Translations under genes and position numbers: made by a program
Assembly: GCA_964527265.1 (NCBI GenBank)
Contig: CAZGOM010000006.1
Location: 7,976-71,975 of the forward strand
Direction of reading: 5' to 3'
Origin: CAZGOM01 sp964527265
GTDB taxonomy: Bacteria; Planctomycetota; Phycisphaerae; Phycisphaerales; Phycisphaeraceae
DNA length: 64,000 bases
The notes under the pieces: model-generated
Seen by the model: only the letters and a program-made list of their open reading frames with translations
What the model was told of the DNA's origin: nothing
The model's database searches: none
Part shown: one piece after another, positions 18,405 through 26,623 of the stretch
Layout: each line of letters opens with the position of its first letter
Position numbering within the stretch: position 1 is the first letter of the stretch

Positions 18405-19850
18405 TCAGGCCAACTCGTAGCTCCAGATGGTGGCCATGGTGAGGCCGATGCGGAGGCGGAGGGATTTGCCTTTGAGGGAGGCGATGTTTTTGCCTTTCCA
18501 GGTGAGTTCATGGCGGGGGTTGTTGCCGGTGAAAGGATCGCAGTCGGCACAGGAGAAGCCGGGGAGGATGCGGCCGCCGGGCTCGCGGGCGTCGAACTCG
18601 ACGAGTTCCGCGATGACGGAGCCGATAGGGGCGGTCTGGGCATCGATGTAGAGGTGGTCCGCGTCGATGGTGAAGGGGTGGGTGAGGAGTGCGCCGAGGG
18701 TTTTATCGCCGCGGCGACCGATGAGACGACCATGCTTGAAAGTGAGGAGGCCGACGCCTTCATTAGAGGCGTCCTGGCCGGTGCTGTCGTTGTGGAACTT
18801 GGGGCGGCCGACATAGTACATACGGAGATCTCCATCGACCCAGAGGGGGTTGTAGCAGTTGAAGACCATGGCGGAGTCGAACTCTGTATCGCCGCCGCGC
18901 TCGAAGAGGCGCTGGCGGGAGGGGAGGCGGTCGAAGCGGACGCCGTTGCGGGAGAAGGAGAGGTGCATGTCCATGGTTTCGCGGTGGGGGTGGTATTCGG
19001 AGAGGAGGCCGAACATGACACCGTCCTGGTAGAAGGGATTTAAGCCGTAGTGTTCGTAATGATCGGCTTCGTCGGGGTAGAAGAGGTTGCGGGGCTCTGA
19101 CCAGTTGTAGAGGTCTGTGCTGTAGCAGGCGGCGATGCGGCGGCGGGTGTTGCCTTTGATCCAACCCCAGGCTGCGCAGTCCCACGGGCGTTCGTAGAGG
19201 AAGTAGCCGGGGCCGAAGGGGTTTTTGATGATGGTGTTGTTGGAGTCGGATTCGCCGAAGATGAAAGGGTTTCTGGGGTCTGGTGTCCAGGTGATGCCGT
19301 CGGGCGAGTGGGTGTAGCCGTGACCGCCGTGCTGGGTGGAGTACCACTGGCAATAGAACGAGGTGAATTTGCGGGCGGGGTCGTTTGGGAAGAGGTTTTG
19401 CATGACGCAGGAGGCGAGGGATTCGGAGTGGCCGGCGTCGACAACATTGGTACCGGCGAGGGGGCCGGAGGTGAGCATATGAGGAGTGAAGTGAAGACCG
19501 TCGTCGCTGGTGGCCAGGGCGGTGGCGGTGACGGCGTCGGTGGGTGTGGCGTTTTTAAACCATTCGTCGAGGGCTTGAATGCCCTGTGCGCGGGCTTTGG
19601 TCTGGGAGGCCATGCCCTGAAGGTTGCAGAGGGTGTACCAGAGGAGGAATTTTCTGGTGGAGAGGTCGTACTGGACTGAGCCGTAGGAGATCATGCGCCA
19701 GGTGTGGTTGATCCAGGGTTTGTAGAGGGGGCCGAGGTGTTTGATGGGAGTGGCCTGGACGCGGCGGACATCCCATGCGTCTGCAACGAAGCGGTCGTCA
19801 AGGAGGAGGCATTTGCGGGAGGGGGAGGGCGGGGGGAGGAGTGGGTTCAT
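18405..19850 (-). CDS. Glycosidase-like beta-propeller protein
   Basis: A 481-residue protein without a signal peptide. It looks like a five-bladed propeller of the GH32/43/68 superfamily. It begins with a DDRFVADAWDVRRV segment. Its blade-like repeats carry S-x-DG-x-x-W patterns (YTHSPDGITWTPDPRNPFIF; ATSDDGLHFTPHML) and STDLYNWSEP. A second protein of the same style lies at 54964-56478. It is divergently transcribed from an AraC-type regulator about 216 bases away, which suggests sugar-dependent control. The specific substrate is unknown. Acidic residues typical of propeller glycosidases are plentiful, but I cannot fix the catalytic ones. Confidence 0.6.
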   Translation of the reverse strand: MNPLLPPPSPSRKCLLLDDRFVADAWDVRRVQATPIKHLGPLYKPWINHTWRMISYGSVQYDLSTRKFLLWYTLCNLQGMASQTKARAQGIQALDEWFKNATPTDAVTATALATSDDGLHFTPHMLTSGPLAGTNVVDAGHSESLASCVMQNLFPNDPARKFTSFYCQWYSTQHGGHGYTHSPDGITWTPDPRNPFIFGESDSNNTIIKNPFGPGYFLYERPWDCAAWGWIKGNTRRRIAACYSTDLYNWSEPRNLFYPDEADHYEHYGLNPFYQDGVMFGLLSEYHPHRETMDMHLSFSRNGVRFDRLPSRQRLFERGGDTEFDSAMVFNCYNPLWVDGDLRMYYVGRPKFHNDSTGQDASNEGVGLLTFKHGRLIGRRGDKTLGALLTHPFTIDADHLYIDAQTAPIGSVIAELVEFDAREPGGRILPGFSCADCDPFTGNNPRHELTWKGKNIASLKGKSLRLRIGLTMATIWSYELA

Positions 19851-20066
19851 TGGGATGGGTTTTGGGTATTGGGTATTGGGTTCTGGCAGAGAAGAGGGAG
19901 CTAGTGATGGATTTGAGATTAGCGGATTGGTCGTGGTGCGGGTATGGAAAAGATTGATGGGAGATGGAGGATGTTGATTGATTTAATGGGTGGAGGTTTT
20001 GAATTATGATTTGAGAAGGTTGTAACTGGTTGTTTTATTTTGAGTTATAGGCTTGGAGGTGGGGCG

Positions 20067-20930
20067 ATGAGCGAGAAGGAATTGATTGTGGGGTGCCAGC
20101 CGGTGCCGGCGGACCCGTTTTTTCGGATTGAGAGCCCGGCGACACATATGCCGTTCCGGGTGCGGGCGCTGGGATATACGGCCAATTTGCCGAAGCACAT
20201 GACGCGGGGGACGTATTTTGATGATGCGATGCTGATGGTGTTTGTGTCGGGGAGGGGGACATTTAAGCAGCATGGGCGAGTGCGGGAGATGACGGCGGGA
20301 ACTGTGGCGATTGTGCTGCCGGAAGGGGATACGGGCGTGCTGATGAGCGATGAGGATAAGCCGTACGCGCATCTGCATGCGCGGTTTAACGGGTCGCTGG
20401 CGTTGGAAATCGCGCGGCGTGTGGTGAAGGCACGGGGGACGCATATTTTTCATATGGAGGGTTGGCGGGATCTGGCGGCAGTATTGAAACGCGGATTGAT
20501 GGCCTGGCCGGGGTTTGAGTTTGGCGAGCGCACGGAACCGGAGCGGTTCAGGCCGGTGGATGCGAACCTGGCGGAGGCGCTGGCGATGCTGGATGCGCCG
20601 GTGTCGGTGGATGGGCCGGGGATCACACGCGCGAGGCTGGCACAGTACATCCATCAGAGGATTGACGGGCCGATCAATCTAGAGGAGATGGCGAAGGTGT
20701 TTGGAGTGAGTAAGCCGCACTTGTGCCGCGTGGCAAAGCATGAACTGGGAACGACGATTCATGACCATTGGGAGTCTTTGAAAATGGCATGGGCGAGAAT
20801 GTTATTGAAGGATGCGACATTGAGCGTGGGACAGGTGGCGGAGCGATTGGGGTATGCGGACCCGTTTTATTTTTCGAAGGTGTTTAAGCAGCATGAGGGG
20901 CGGAGCCCGGATGTGTGGAGGAGGGGGTGA
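20067..20930 (+). CDS. AraC-family transcriptional regulator
   Basis: A 287-residue regulator with an N-terminal cupin-like sensing domain (about 20-140) and a C-terminal double helix-turn-helix. The first HTH includes INLEEMAKVFGVSKPHLCRVAKHELG. The second ends LSVGQVAERLGYADPFYFSKVFKQHEGRSPDVWR, the classic AraC signature. It would bind a sugar-like ligand and DNA. It is divergent from the glycosidase-like gene at 18405-19850, its likely target. GGAGGTGGGG is placed ideally before ATG 20067. A TTG 27 bases upstream has no such site. Confidence 0.92.
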   Translation: MSEKELIVGCQPVPADPFFRIESPATHMPFRVRALGYTANLPKHMTRGTYFDDAMLMVFVSGRGTFKQHGRVREMTAGTVAIVLPEGDTGVLMSDEDKPYAHLHARFNGSLALEIARRVVKARGTHIFHMEGWRDLAAVLKRGLMAWPGFEFGERTEPERFRPVDANLAEALAMLDAPVSVDGPGITRARLAQYIHQRIDGPINLEEMAKVFGVSKPHLCRVAKHELGTTIHDHWESLKMAWARMLLKDATLSVGQVAERLGYADPFYFSKVFKQHEGRSPDVWRRG

Positions 20931-20946
20931 ACCGGCAGGAGCCGGT
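20931..20946 (+). terminator. Short hairpin directly after the AraC gene
   Basis: A 6-bp stem, ACCGGC against GCCGGT with loop AGGA, begins immediately after the TGA of the regulator. There is no T-run, so intrinsic termination is doubtful. It could be a mRNA 3'-end stabiliser or a small repeat. Confidence 0.35.
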
Positions 20947-21159
20947 CTCCCGCGTCCTGTGTCTTGCGTCCAAGATGATTGAAGACGTCGAAAAGCAAAG
21001 ATTCCAGAGGGAGTGCGATGTCTAAGCCCCTTTTTTACGGCACGAACGGCTGCATATGTTGATGCAGATGAGGGAGGAACTGAGGGCTGAATCAGGGGAG
21101 TGATGGGTCGGGTTGGGCCTATGATCGTGCATAAAGACGCTATGCACAGGAGGCGGGCC

Positions 21160-21543
21160 ATGAAGAATTCATTTTGTGTGATCGGGATGCTTGTGGTGCT
21201 GATGTGCGCTGGGCTCATAGGGTGCGCGAGTGAACCGGAACGCAAATGGTTCACAGCGGAGACAGGGCCGGATCCGGCGCAGGTGGATCGATTGAGGCCG
21301 TTTGTTGGGATGGCGGACCAGAGAGCGGCGGCCTATTTGGCGCAGAAGGGGTATCAAGAGCCAGTGCGCGCACTTGAAGGTTATGACCGGGCATTTTTAG
21401 AAGAGACGCGTGAAGATGGGCGCAAGGAATTCACAGTGCTGTACACGCAACGGAAAATCGACCCGTCTGTGAATGCTGAAGCCGCGCGATTCAGGGTGGT
21501 GGTGGATGAGGAGAACAAGAAAGCGATGCTGGTGGAACGGTGA
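21160..21543 (+). CDS. Small lipoprotein of unknown function
   Basis: A 127-residue protein with a lipoprotein signal (MKNSFCVIGMLVVLMCAGLIGC). The lipobox LIGC gives lipidated C22. The mature part (about 106 residues) includes LRPFVGMADQRAAAYLAQKGYQ and strands typical of a small alpha/beta domain. No family is recognised. AGGAGG lies seven bases upstream of ATG 21160, which decides this start over an in-frame start at 21100. A tRNA gene follows 55 bases downstream. Confidence 0.75.
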   Translation: MKNSFCVIGMLVVLMCAGLIGCASEPERKWFTAETGPDPAQVDRLRPFVGMADQRAAAYLAQKGYQEPVRALEGYDRAFLEETREDGRKEFTVLYTQRKIDPSVNAEAARFRVVVDEENKKAMLVER

Positions 21544-21598
21544 GGACGGAGGCAGGATTGGACAATTTTGGGCGATTGCGGATAATAAGACATCAACC

Positions 21599-21670
21599 GC
21601 GGGCGTAACTCAATGGTAGAGTGTCAGCCTTCCAAGCTGAATGTTACGGGTTCGAGTCCCGTTGCCCGCT
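21599..21670 (+). tRNA. tRNA-Gly (anticodon TCC)
   Basis: A complete cloverleaf. The acceptor stem GCGGGCG pairs with TGCCCGC. The D arm is AACTCAATGGTAGAGTG-like. The anticodon stem TCAGC/GCTGA encloses loop CTTCCAA with anticodon TCC. The T arm is ACGGG-TTCGAGT-CCCGT. CCA is not encoded, since the discriminator T is followed by TTCT. A perfect terminator hairpin follows eight bases later. Confidence 0.96.
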
Positions 21671-21677
21671 TTCTAAG

Positions 21678-21704
21678 AAAAACCCCTTCAATGAAGGGGT
21701 TTTT
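21678..21704 (+). terminator. Rho-independent terminator of tRNA-Gly
   Basis: A 12-bp stem AAAAACCCCTTC / GAAGGGGTTTTT with loop AAT and a 5-T tract. It lies just past the tRNA-Gly 3' end. Because of the A-tract on the left arm it could also act in reverse for the ROK gene at 21748-22863. Confidence 0.9.
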
Positions 21705-21747
21705 GCTTTAAATCGTTAAGTTAAGAATTTCAGCCTGCGGTGTGCTT

Positions 21748-22863
21748 TTAAGTGCCGGCGAGCGTCAGGCGGGCGTGGTCGGCGGCGGCGAGGGCTGCGC
21801 CTTGGGCTACGGCGCGGCTTGCCAGGGCGGCTTGTTTGATGGGGATGATACGGTTGGTGATTTTGAGGAGGCGGGCGTCAAGGGCGGCCTGGGTGTGGGC
21901 GATGAAATGGGTGTTGGCGAGGGGTTGGTCACCCCCGAGGATGATGGCCTGAGGGTCCAGAAGGTTTGCGATGTGGGCAATGGAGATGCCGACGTCGCGG
22001 GCGAGGGATTGGAGGAAAGGGGAGAGAGTGGCGTGAGGGGAGGCGAGGTCGGCGAGATCCTGATGGGTGCCGACAAGGCCATCGGGGGGTGTCATTCCGA
22101 TGTCGAGTTCGCCGGCGGCGAAGTGGATGCCGCGGTAGAGCTCACCACGAAGGAAGATGGCAGCGCCGTAGGATTTGAAGTCGACAGCATGAGAAGAGGG
22201 GGTGGGGTTAACTGTGTATGCGATAAAGTCGGTGAGGTCCTGGGCGGCGCCGGATTGGGCTTCGGCGAGAGCGGAGAGGTTGACGTTGTGATCGATGTAA
22301 GCGGGTGCCCCGAAGCGCATGGCGAGCGGTTGGGCGAGGGGAAGATTGACCGCGTGGAAGGGTGTGGAGAGAAGAATGATGCCGCGGTGGGCGTCGACGA
22401 CACCGGGAAGACCGAGACCCAGACCCAGGAGTTGTCCGGCGGGCTTGCCACGTTTGGCGAGCCATGATTCGACGGCTTGAAAGAGGGTGTCAGGAAGGGT
22501 GTGGAGGTCGGGCTTGCCGGGGAGGGTGAGATCGTCGATGAAGGTGCCGGCGGCGTCGTGAAGGACGATGTAGGTGGCCTGCGTGCGGAGCTCGATGCCC
22601 AGGACGTAGCCGAGGTCCGGGTTAATTTCGAGGAGGATCTGTTTTTTGCCGACGAGTGTGGATTCGCGGCGTCCGGCGGTGCGGAGGAGATTTTTATCCA
22701 GCATTTCGCGGACGATGTAGGTCAGGGTAGAGCCACGCAGGCCGGTCATGTGGGAGAGCTGGATGCGGGAGAGGGTTTTGTGCTGGCGAAAGAGAAGCAT
22801 GGCCATGCGGCGGTTTGCGGTGGCGCTGGTGGTCTGGTTGGATTTGGTGGCTGAGATGATCAT
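21748..22863 (-). CDS. ROK-family transcriptional repressor
   Basis: A 371-residue protein. The N-terminal winged helix (residues about 5-75) contains LLFRQHKTLSRIQLSHMTGLRGSTLTYIVREML. It is followed by the ROK sugar-kinase-like domain with phosphate-loop-like LGIELRTQATYIVLHD, LGLGLGLPGVVD, IDHNVNLSALAE and IHFAAGELDIGM, which matches the HxxGE type motif. The cysteine cluster that binds zinc in many ROK proteins is absent. It probably represses sugar-uptake or hydrolase genes and releases DNA on binding a sugar. ATG 22863 was chosen because the HTH begins there; the frame upstream overlaps a pseudopilin gene. Confidence 0.9.
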   Translation of the reverse strand: MIISATKSNQTTSATANRRMAMLLFRQHKTLSRIQLSHMTGLRGSTLTYIVREMLDKNLLRTAGRRESTLVGKKQILLEINPDLGYVLGIELRTQATYIVLHDAAGTFIDDLTLPGKPDLHTLPDTLFQAVESWLAKRGKPAGQLLGLGLGLPGVVDAHRGIILLSTPFHAVNLPLAQPLAMRFGAPAYIDHNVNLSALAEAQSGAAQDLTDFIAYTVNPTPSSHAVDFKSYGAAIFLRGELYRGIHFAAGELDIGMTPPDGLVGTHQDLADLASPHATLSPFLQSLARDVGISIAHIANLLDPQAIILGGDQPLANTHFIAHTQAALDARLLKITNRIIPIKQAALASRAVAQGAALAAADHARLTLAGT

Positions 22864-23011
22864 TGTGGGGAGGGGCTGGGGGCTAGGGTCTGGGGTCTTG
22901 TCAGAAGGATAGAGTTTTTCCGGGGAAATCCAAGTGGGTTTCAGAGCAGTTTTGAGACGCAGGGCTGATACGAATCCGATCTGTGGCACGCGGTGCGGCT
23001 GTGCTTGAACT

Positions 23012-23680
23012 TTACTGGTGGGTGAAGGTGACCCAGGGCTGGATGATTTGCTCGTTTGCGACGGTGGCGACGCGGGCGTCCATGAAAAGGACATTGCCGC
23101 GGGTCATGTGGCGGGTGGGGTCAGGGAGCCGGGTGGTGTAGTTGGAGCGGTCGAAGACCCAGCCGATGACGGAAGAGGTGATAAGGGGGGCGGTGGAATC
23201 CCAGAGTACGGCGTATTCACCCGGGAGGGTGACTTGATCGATGCGTTTACCGATGGGTGAGCCGGTGGTGGAGGCGCCTTTGCCGTAGGAGTTGAGGTCG
23301 GCGTTGAAGCCATAGCCGCCGCCGAGCTCCCATTTCTGGACGAGGGGATCGGTGGGGCGAAGAGTTTCGGCAGGGCATTCAAAGATGGAGATTTTTGCTT
23401 TGGGCAGGCGGCCTGAGTTGATGAGGGTGGTGGGCCAGCGGCTGACGCCATCGCTGTGGGTGAGCCAGCGGTGGCCGTAATCGCCTGCGTAGCCAGACAT
23501 GGACTGCCCGATCTGGCGGAGGCCGGAGGAGCAGCGGATGACGTTTGCAGTGTCGCGTGCTTTGCTGAGGGCGGGGAGGGCGATACCGATGAGGAGGGCG
23601 ATGATGGAAATGACGACGAGGAGCTCGATAAGGCTAAAGCCGCGGAGCGCCTTGGCGAGGGCGGGAGAGGGGTGTGACAT
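23012..23680 (-). CDS. Pseudopilin with prepilin-type N-terminus
   Basis: A 222-residue pseudopilin. The leader MSHPSPALAKALRG is followed by FSLIELLVVISIIALLIGIALPAL, with Glu at +5 of the predicted mature form. The globular domain ends with HMTRGNVLFMDARV, a variant of the H-X9-DG signature in which DG has become DA. It is the second of three such proteins in this window. It lies upstream of, and on the same strand as, the ROK regulator with a 148-base gap, so co-transcription is possible. Confidence 0.87.
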   Translation of the reverse strand: MSHPSPALAKALRGFSLIELLVVISIIALLIGIALPALSKARDTANVIRCSSGLRQIGQSMSGYAGDYGHRWLTHSDGVSRWPTTLINSGRLPKAKISIFECPAETLRPTDPLVQKWELGGGYGFNADLNSYGKGASTTGSPIGKRIDQVTLPGEYAVLWDSTAPLITSSVIGWVFDRSNYTTRLPDPTRHMTRGNVLFMDARVATVANEQIIQPWVTFTHQ

Positions 23681-23856
23681 GGCGTTGGTCTCCAGGCGGG
23701 TAAGTCCCGCCGACGTGCACGGACGTGGTGCATGGGTCGACAGGTAAGTGTAGGTGTCTGATTGAAGAATAGCGGTTGAAATGGGTAAGTCAACAAAAAT
23801 TAGATCAATGAATGAATAAATGTTGCAATGGAGAATTTGAGGGATATAGTCAGGGT

Positions 23857-24873
23857 ATGAAGCACATCAACAAACTTATCGTGGTCGGGTTGGCAGGGGG
23901 GATGCTGATTTCTCTGGGTTGCGCGGGCTCGGCCTGGGCGGCGGAGGAGAAAGGAATCGCTCAGAAGTCCAAGGCGGGAGCCAAGCGGGTGACGGGCGTG
24001 AGCGGGCTGTGGGTGTGGCAGGCCAAGAGCGTGGGGACGCCGGAGGCGCGGCGTGAGCTGGTGGCGTTTGCGGCCAAGCACGGCTTCAACCGGTTGTTTG
24101 TGCAGGTGCGGTTTGAGTCTGGATCTGTGGCGGCGGGCAAGCCGGTGGTGTCGGATGCGGAGGGGTGGAAGGACCTGGTGAGCTCTGCCAAGGAGAAGGG
24201 GATTGTGATTGAGGCGTTGGATGGGGACCCGGAAATGGCGCGGGGTGCGAACCATGGGAAACTACTGGCGAAGCTGGATGCGATCATCGCAATGGACAAG
24301 GGGCTGCCGGAAGGGGCGAAACTGGCGGGGGTGCATTACGACATTGAGCCGTACACGGCGAAGGCGTGGAAGGAGGGGGATCGGCAAGCGGTGATGAAGG
24401 AGTTTCTGGATGGATTCTGGGCGATGAAAAAGAAGCTTGATGTGGATGCGCCGCACATGGTTTTGGGGGCGGATATCCCGTTCTGGTACGACAACAAGAC
24501 CAAGGAAGATGACAGCTGCGTGGTGGAATACGGCGGGAAGACGAAGAACTTTCAGGAACATATCCAGGATGTGACGGATTACATCGGTGTGATGTCGTAT
24601 CGCCGGAAGGCGACGGGAGGCAACTCCGTGACAGCGGTGGTGGAGAACGAGGTGGCATATGCGCAGAAGATCGGCAAGACAGTTTGCGCAGCTCTGGAGA
24701 CGGGGCAGGTGAAAGAGACGCCGACGGTGAGCTTCTATGGCGTGCCGGTGGAAGAGTTTTGGGCGCAGAAGAAACTGGTGGAAGACACGCTGGGCAAGAG
24801 CGCGGGATATGGCGGGATCCTTGTGCATTCTTATGAGAATCTGAAGGCATATCTGAGCGAGGGGGCCAAGTAG
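23857..24873 (+). CDS. Secreted TIM-barrel protein, glycoside-hydrolase-like
   Basis: A 338-residue exported protein. The signal sequence HINKLIVVGLAGGMLISLGCAGSAWAA may be lipidated at its Cys or cleaved at AWA-AE. The mature part begins GVSGLWVWQAK. It continues with barrel-like strands: FNRLFVQVRF, IVIEALDGDPE, LAGVHYDIEPY (an acidic pair at a strand end), MVLGADIPFW and YIGVMSYRRKA. This resembles cellulase-like or DUF4434-type TIM barrels acting on polysaccharides. Candidate acid residues are the D and E in HYDIEPY. ATG 23857 has CAGGG just upstream; a longer frame from 23812 would bury the signal peptide. Confidence 0.65.
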   Translation: MKHINKLIVVGLAGGMLISLGCAGSAWAAEEKGIAQKSKAGAKRVTGVSGLWVWQAKSVGTPEARRELVAFAAKHGFNRLFVQVRFESGSVAAGKPVVSDAEGWKDLVSSAKEKGIVIEALDGDPEMARGANHGKLLAKLDAIIAMDKGLPEGAKLAGVHYDIEPYTAKAWKEGDRQAVMKEFLDGFWAMKKKLDVDAPHMVLGADIPFWYDNKTKEDDSCVVEYGGKTKNFQEHIQDVTDYIGVMSYRRKATGGNSVTAVVENEVAYAQKIGKTVCAALETGQVKETPTVSFYGVPVEEFWAQKKLVEDTLGKSAGYGGILVHSYENLKAYLSEGAK

Positions 24874-24929
24874 GGAACGTGGGCGATTTTTATCAATGGA
24901 ATGGGCCTTAAAGATTTGGCTTGAATTTC

Positions 24930-24957
24930 TTGACAGTCAGTGGACGATCTATAGACT
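24930..24957 (+). promoter_or_regulatory. Candidate sigma-70 promoter
   Basis: A consensus -35 box TTGACA (24930-24935) is followed after 16 bases by TAGACT (24952-24957). It is the best -35/-10 pair seen in the window. It would drive a transcript with a leader of about 230 bases before the gene at 25193. Confidence 0.45.
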
Positions 24958-25192
24958 TTGGCGAAGCGGCGTAAAAGCAGGCAACGCGCTTTTTTGTGTT
25001 GATTTGTGTGAATTCCATGATGAATTCGCTGGTTGAAACAGGCGTTTGAAGTTCGGAGTCAAACGCTGTTGTTTCAGGGATCCAGATTTTTGATTTTTAC
25101 CACACCCTGATTTTGTGTGGATACGGCTGACGCAGCCCGTGTGGTGTGTTTGGTTGTTTTATGGCGTTGATGCCGGGGGTTTAGGGGTCAGC
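24958..25192 (+). other. Leader region with two hairpins
   Basis: It lies between the candidate promoter and the gene at 25193. One imperfect stem-loop spans 25035-25075 (GAAACA then GCGTTTGA, pairing with TCAAACGC and TGTTTC). A second spans 25100-25120 (CCACAC against GTGTGG). No T-tract follows either. It may be a structured 5' leader or an independent small RNA. Confidence 0.35.
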
Positions 25193-25711
25193 ATGGCATA
25201 TAAGAAGTTGTCTCAACTGACGGATCTGGAATTGGACCGTCTGGTGCATGAGATTGTGGAGGGACGGCTGGTGAAGCTGGACCCGGATTCGAGTGCGATT
25301 TTCGAGATCACCCCCAAGACGCTGCCGGAATACAGCCGGAATCGTTCGGATACTGAAGGGGCGGTACGGGGATTGATTAACTGCGGCAAGCTCAATACGC
25401 GTACGACATGGCCGATTGTGACGGCGCGTTGTCTGTATAAGGGAAAAATCGAGCCGGTGGCGTTTTTGCTGCAGAACAATGGGCCGCTGAAGGCGGTGCC
25501 GGGGGCGAGAAACTGGACGGTGATCCGTGATGGGAAACAGGAGCGTGCGATGTGCGAGCTGCTGGTGTTGCACTTTTGGCATGGACGGTCGGGGATGCGG
25601 GCAATTGATATGAGTGCGTCTGCGACGATGCCGATCAACGGCCTGCCGGGGATGAAACTAGAGGAAGATGGGGTGAGTTGGGCGATTGAAACGAGTGGTA
25701 AGAGGGGTTGA
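25193..25711 (+). CDS. Conserved-looking protein of unknown function
   Basis: A 172-residue soluble protein that I do not recognise. It starts AYKKLSQLTDLELDRLVHEIVEGRL, a helical segment, followed by alternating strands (RTTWPIVTARCLYKGKIEPVAFLLQ; NWTVIRDGKQERAMCELLVLHFW). There is no signal peptide or membrane segment. AGGGGTC precedes ATG 25193; an in-frame start at 25115 would add an unlikely leader. The gene follows a possible long structured leader and converges on a deacetylase. Confidence 0.6.
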   Translation: MAYKKLSQLTDLELDRLVHEIVEGRLVKLDPDSSAIFEITPKTLPEYSRNRSDTEGAVRGLINCGKLNTRTTWPIVTARCLYKGKIEPVAFLLQNNGPLKAVPGARNWTVIRDGKQERAMCELLVLHFWHGRSGMRAIDMSASATMPINGLPGMKLEEDGVSWAIETSGKRG

Positions 25712-25761
25712 GGAAGAAGCCCTCAGTTCCGGGTGGAAGAGGAGTCGAAGAAGGCATGTGG

Positions 25762-26568
25762 TCAATTGAGATTGAGGGTTTGGCCGGGGGTGATTTGAAT
25801 GGGTTTGTTATCGGCGGTGGCCCAGATGGTGGTGGCGGTGGGGTTGTGGACGATGCGACCGTCGACGGAGAATTGGAGTTGCTGGCGGGCGAGGGTGTAG
25901 TCGACAAGTTCGATGAGGGTGGGATACCAGAATGTTGCCTGGTTTGAGGCGCGTTTGCAGAGGGCGGTGATATTGTCCCAACCGACATTGGGGTGGTCGA
26001 ACTCATAGCTGTGGCCCATGGCGATGAGGGTCTGGTTGGAGAGGCGGTCTGGGAGGGCGAGGAATTTTTCGAGTGTGGCGTTGGCGTCGGTATGGCGGCA
26101 AGTAAAGCCGAGGCGGAGGAAATTGGCTTTGGGGAAGCTGAAGGGGATGATTTCGGTGGTGCGGGCGTATGTGAGGCCGGAGGCGTCGAGGGTGCGGATG
26201 ACGCTGTCATCGAATGAGCCGTAGGGGTAAGCGAAGCCGCGGACGGGATAACCGGTGAGGGCTTCGAGGTTTCTGCGGTCATCGATGACTTCGCGGAAGA
26301 CATCGGCTGGTGAAGCGAGGGGGAGATGTGGATGAGTAAGAGTGTGGCCGGCGACTTCGTGGTTGGCGTAGAGGGATTTGATTTCGTCAGGATGAATGAA
26401 GCCTGTGTTGCCAAGGCGGGTGGAGTTGAGATGGAATGTGGCACGAATGGCGTGTTGATTGAGGATATCGACGAGGCGGCGGTCCTGATGGACGCCGTCA
26501 TCGAAAGAGAGGGTGAAAGCGCGCCGTTTTGCGCCGGGATAGAGATCGAGGAGGAGAGGAGTGGGCAT
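25762..26568 (-). CDS. Polysaccharide deacetylase family protein (tandem copy 2)
   Basis: A 268-residue NodB-homology enzyme. Motif 1 is SFDDGVHQDRR (catalytic base and metal aspartates). Motif 2 is GHTLTHPHL (metal histidines in H-x3-H). Motif 3 includes RGFAYPYGSFDD. The family removes acetyl groups from chitin-like or peptidoglycan sugars. No signal peptide is visible, which is unusual for a wall-acting deacetylase and suggests an intracellular oligosaccharide substrate or a non-classical role. It is clearly a paralogue of 26624-27430, which ends 55 bases upstream; both keep almost the same C-terminal sequence. The two probably form one transcript. Confidence 0.88.
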   Translation of the reverse strand: MPTPLLLDLYPGAKRRAFTLSFDDGVHQDRRLVDILNQHAIRATFHLNSTRLGNTGFIHPDEIKSLYANHEVAGHTLTHPHLPLASPADVFREVIDDRRNLEALTGYPVRGFAYPYGSFDDSVIRTLDASGLTYARTTEIIPFSFPKANFLRLGFTCRHTDANATLEKFLALPDRLSNQTLIAMGHSYEFDHPNVGWDNITALCKRASNQATFWYPTLIELVDYTLARQQLQFSVDGRIVHNPTATTIWATADNKPIQITPGQTLNLN

Positions 26569-26623
26569 ATGGATTTTCGTTCAGCGAGGATTGTTTTTTG
26601 GGGCTTAAAAGCAGAACAATGAG

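Noticed and set aside
21742..22467. 241-codon + strand frame over the ROK gene
   Set aside because: Antisense to ROK motifs; no start signal and no family features.
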